In this document: piece after piece, positions 63,191-64,000 of the stretch | How the letters are laid out: every line of letters starts with the position of its first letter | Position numbering within the stretch: the first letter of the stretch is position 1 | Assembly (NCBI RefSeq): GCF_051401765.1 | Contig: NW_027480422.1 | Coordinates: 25,748,001 to 25,812,000, forward strand | From: Calliopsis andreniformis | Taxonomy: Eukaryota; Arthropoda; Insecta; Hymenoptera; Andrenidae | Length of the DNA: 64,000 nt | Reading direction: 5' to 3' | Made by a program: the position numbers and the translations under genes | The notes under the pieces: generated by a model | The model's input: the letters and a program-made list of their open reading frames with translations, nothing else | Databases searched by the model: none | What the model was told of the DNA's origin: nothing

Positions 63191-64000
63191 TGTATAAAAT
63201 GAATGATCGCAAACAGTGTGAAGGTAATGGTCATTTCTACGTTCCGGACAACCTAGGCTTCACTCTAGGGCGTTGCTTCACCAGATCGAGTAGTTAGGGC
63301 CTAGAAAGTCAACGCCAGAAGCATAAAATACAATATAAATACAACAGTTTTTCCCTTCTATAACAGGAATAATTGCAACCAGTGTGAAAGCTATGGTCAT
63401 TTCTACGTTCCGGGCAACCTAGGCTACACTCTAGGGCGTTGCTCCACCAGATCGAATCGTTAGGGCCTAAGAAGTCAACGCCAGAAGCATAAAATACAAT
63501 ATAAATACAACAGTTTTTCCCTTCTATAACAGGAATAATTGCAACCAGTGTGAAAGCTATGGTCATTTCTACGTTCCGGGCAACCTAGGCTTCACTCTAG
63601 GGCGTTGCTCCACCAGATCGAATAGCTAGTGACTTAGAAGCCAACGCCAGAAGCATAAAGTAAAATAAAAATACAACAGCTTTTCCATCGTATAAAACGA
63701 ATAATTGCAACCAGTATGTATGTTATGGTCATTTCTACGTTCCCGGCAACGAAGGCTTCACTCTAGGGCGTTGGTCCACCAGCTCCAATAGTTAGGGCCT
63801 AACAAGTCAACGCCAGGAGCATAAAACACAAAATAGATACAACAGTTTCTCCATCGTATAACAGGAATAATTGCAACCAGTGTGAAAGTGATGGTCATTT
63901 CTACGTTCCGGGCAACCTAGGCTTCACTCAAGGGCGTTGTTCCACCAGATCGAATAGTTAGGGCCTAAGAAGTCAACGCCAAAAGCATAAAATACAATAT
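63191..64000. repeat. Satellite at right edge, with adjacent near-identical monomers
   Basis: The TTCCCTTCTATAACAGG linker occurs at 63351 and again 166 bp later. The two consecutive monomers agree from about 63308 to about 63440 except for CTACACTC versus CTTCACTC; they then diverge at AATCGTTAGG versus AATAGCTAGTG. The second runs on like 47.27-47.49 kb (ATAGCTAGTGACTTAG, GTATGTATGTTATGG). The array continues unbroken to the window edge. Confidence 0.82.

Larger units (their letters stand above)
1..64000. repeat. Satellite DNA array, ~166-bp monomer, head-to-tail
   Basis: The same unit recurs across the entire window. For example, the motif AACGAATAATTGCA starts at 1, 167 and 333, giving a 166-bp step, and offsets between distant copies are close to whole multiples of 166. 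That gives about 385 monomers. All read in the same direction and I found no inversion, insertion or non-satellite stretch. A consensus-like monomer is 41% G+C with seven CpG sites. Because 166 is not divisible by 3, any reading frame shifts in each successive monomer, and stop codons in the TAGTTAGG segment and the linker close frames within at most about 90 codons. Long satellite arrays with multi-monomer repeats are typical of eukaryotic centromeres or pericentromeres. That location is inferred, not shown. Confidence 0.98.

Noticed and set aside
1..64000. CRISPR-like periodic repeats
   Set aside because: The whole 166-bp unit is repeated with graded divergence; there are no short exact repeats separated by unique spacers.
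1..64000. Transposon remnants, such as terminal inverted repeats or target-site duplications, at block boundaries
   Set aside because: Block boundaries join monomer to monomer in register and show no inverted termini, target duplications or foreign sequence. Homologous misalignment explains them better.
1..64000. Assignment to a named satellite family or species
   Set aside because: The length fits several known plant and animal satellites, but I do not recognise the sequence. A database search of the consensus would be needed.

Overview
The whole 64-kb window is one block of tandemly repeated satellite DNA. A unit of about 166 bp (41% G+C in a consensus-like copy) repeats head-to-tail from the first base to the last, about 385 copies, all in the same orientation. 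I see no protein-coding gene, RNA gene, transposon, CRISPR array or unique-sequence island. A 166-bp unit with multi-monomer higher-order repeats is typical of eukaryotic centromeric or pericentromeric satellite. I cannot name the organism, and the centromeric role is inference. CpG is not depleted in the consensus-like monomer (7 observed, about 6.9 expected).

Each monomer has a conserved core of about 65 bp (from CATTTCTACG to ATCGAATAG) and an AT-rich linker of about 50 bp. The core carries an imperfect dyad (GCAACCTAG, 8-base loop, CTAGG-GC-GTTGC). A short palindrome (TTAGGGCCTAA) lies just 3' of the core in many copies. The linker carries two copies of AAATACAA 11 bp apart. Neighbouring monomers differ noticeably, but blocks of many monomers recur nearly unchanged at distances that are close to whole multiples of 166 bp. 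This is higher-order repeat and segmental-duplication structure.

Layout. Left domain (1 to about 20 kb): 1-2870 recurs at 4648-6687 minus five monomers; a five-monomer tandem lies at 6441-8150; a 0.9-kb module occurs at 3546, 10020 and 16661; a ten-monomer (1661-bp) tandem lies at 11206-14860. Transition (about 18-22 kb): mosaic with five-monomer repeats. Right domain (about 22-59 kb): built from a 20-monomer (about 3314-bp) unit in full, shortened and permuted copies. It includes a 3.31-kb block present at 32761, 47518 and 54980. It also includes a 5.88-kb segment (45719-51601) duplicated at 53181-59063 with only a handful of mismatches seen. Right end (59-64 kb): shuffled modules from the 36-45 kb region plus a 0.44-kb module present three times.

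There is no gene pathway to describe. The content is the array's architecture and its record of unequal exchange, deletion and conversion. All identities and boundaries were read by eye; boundaries are good to some tens of bases because the conserved core has few diagnostic differences.
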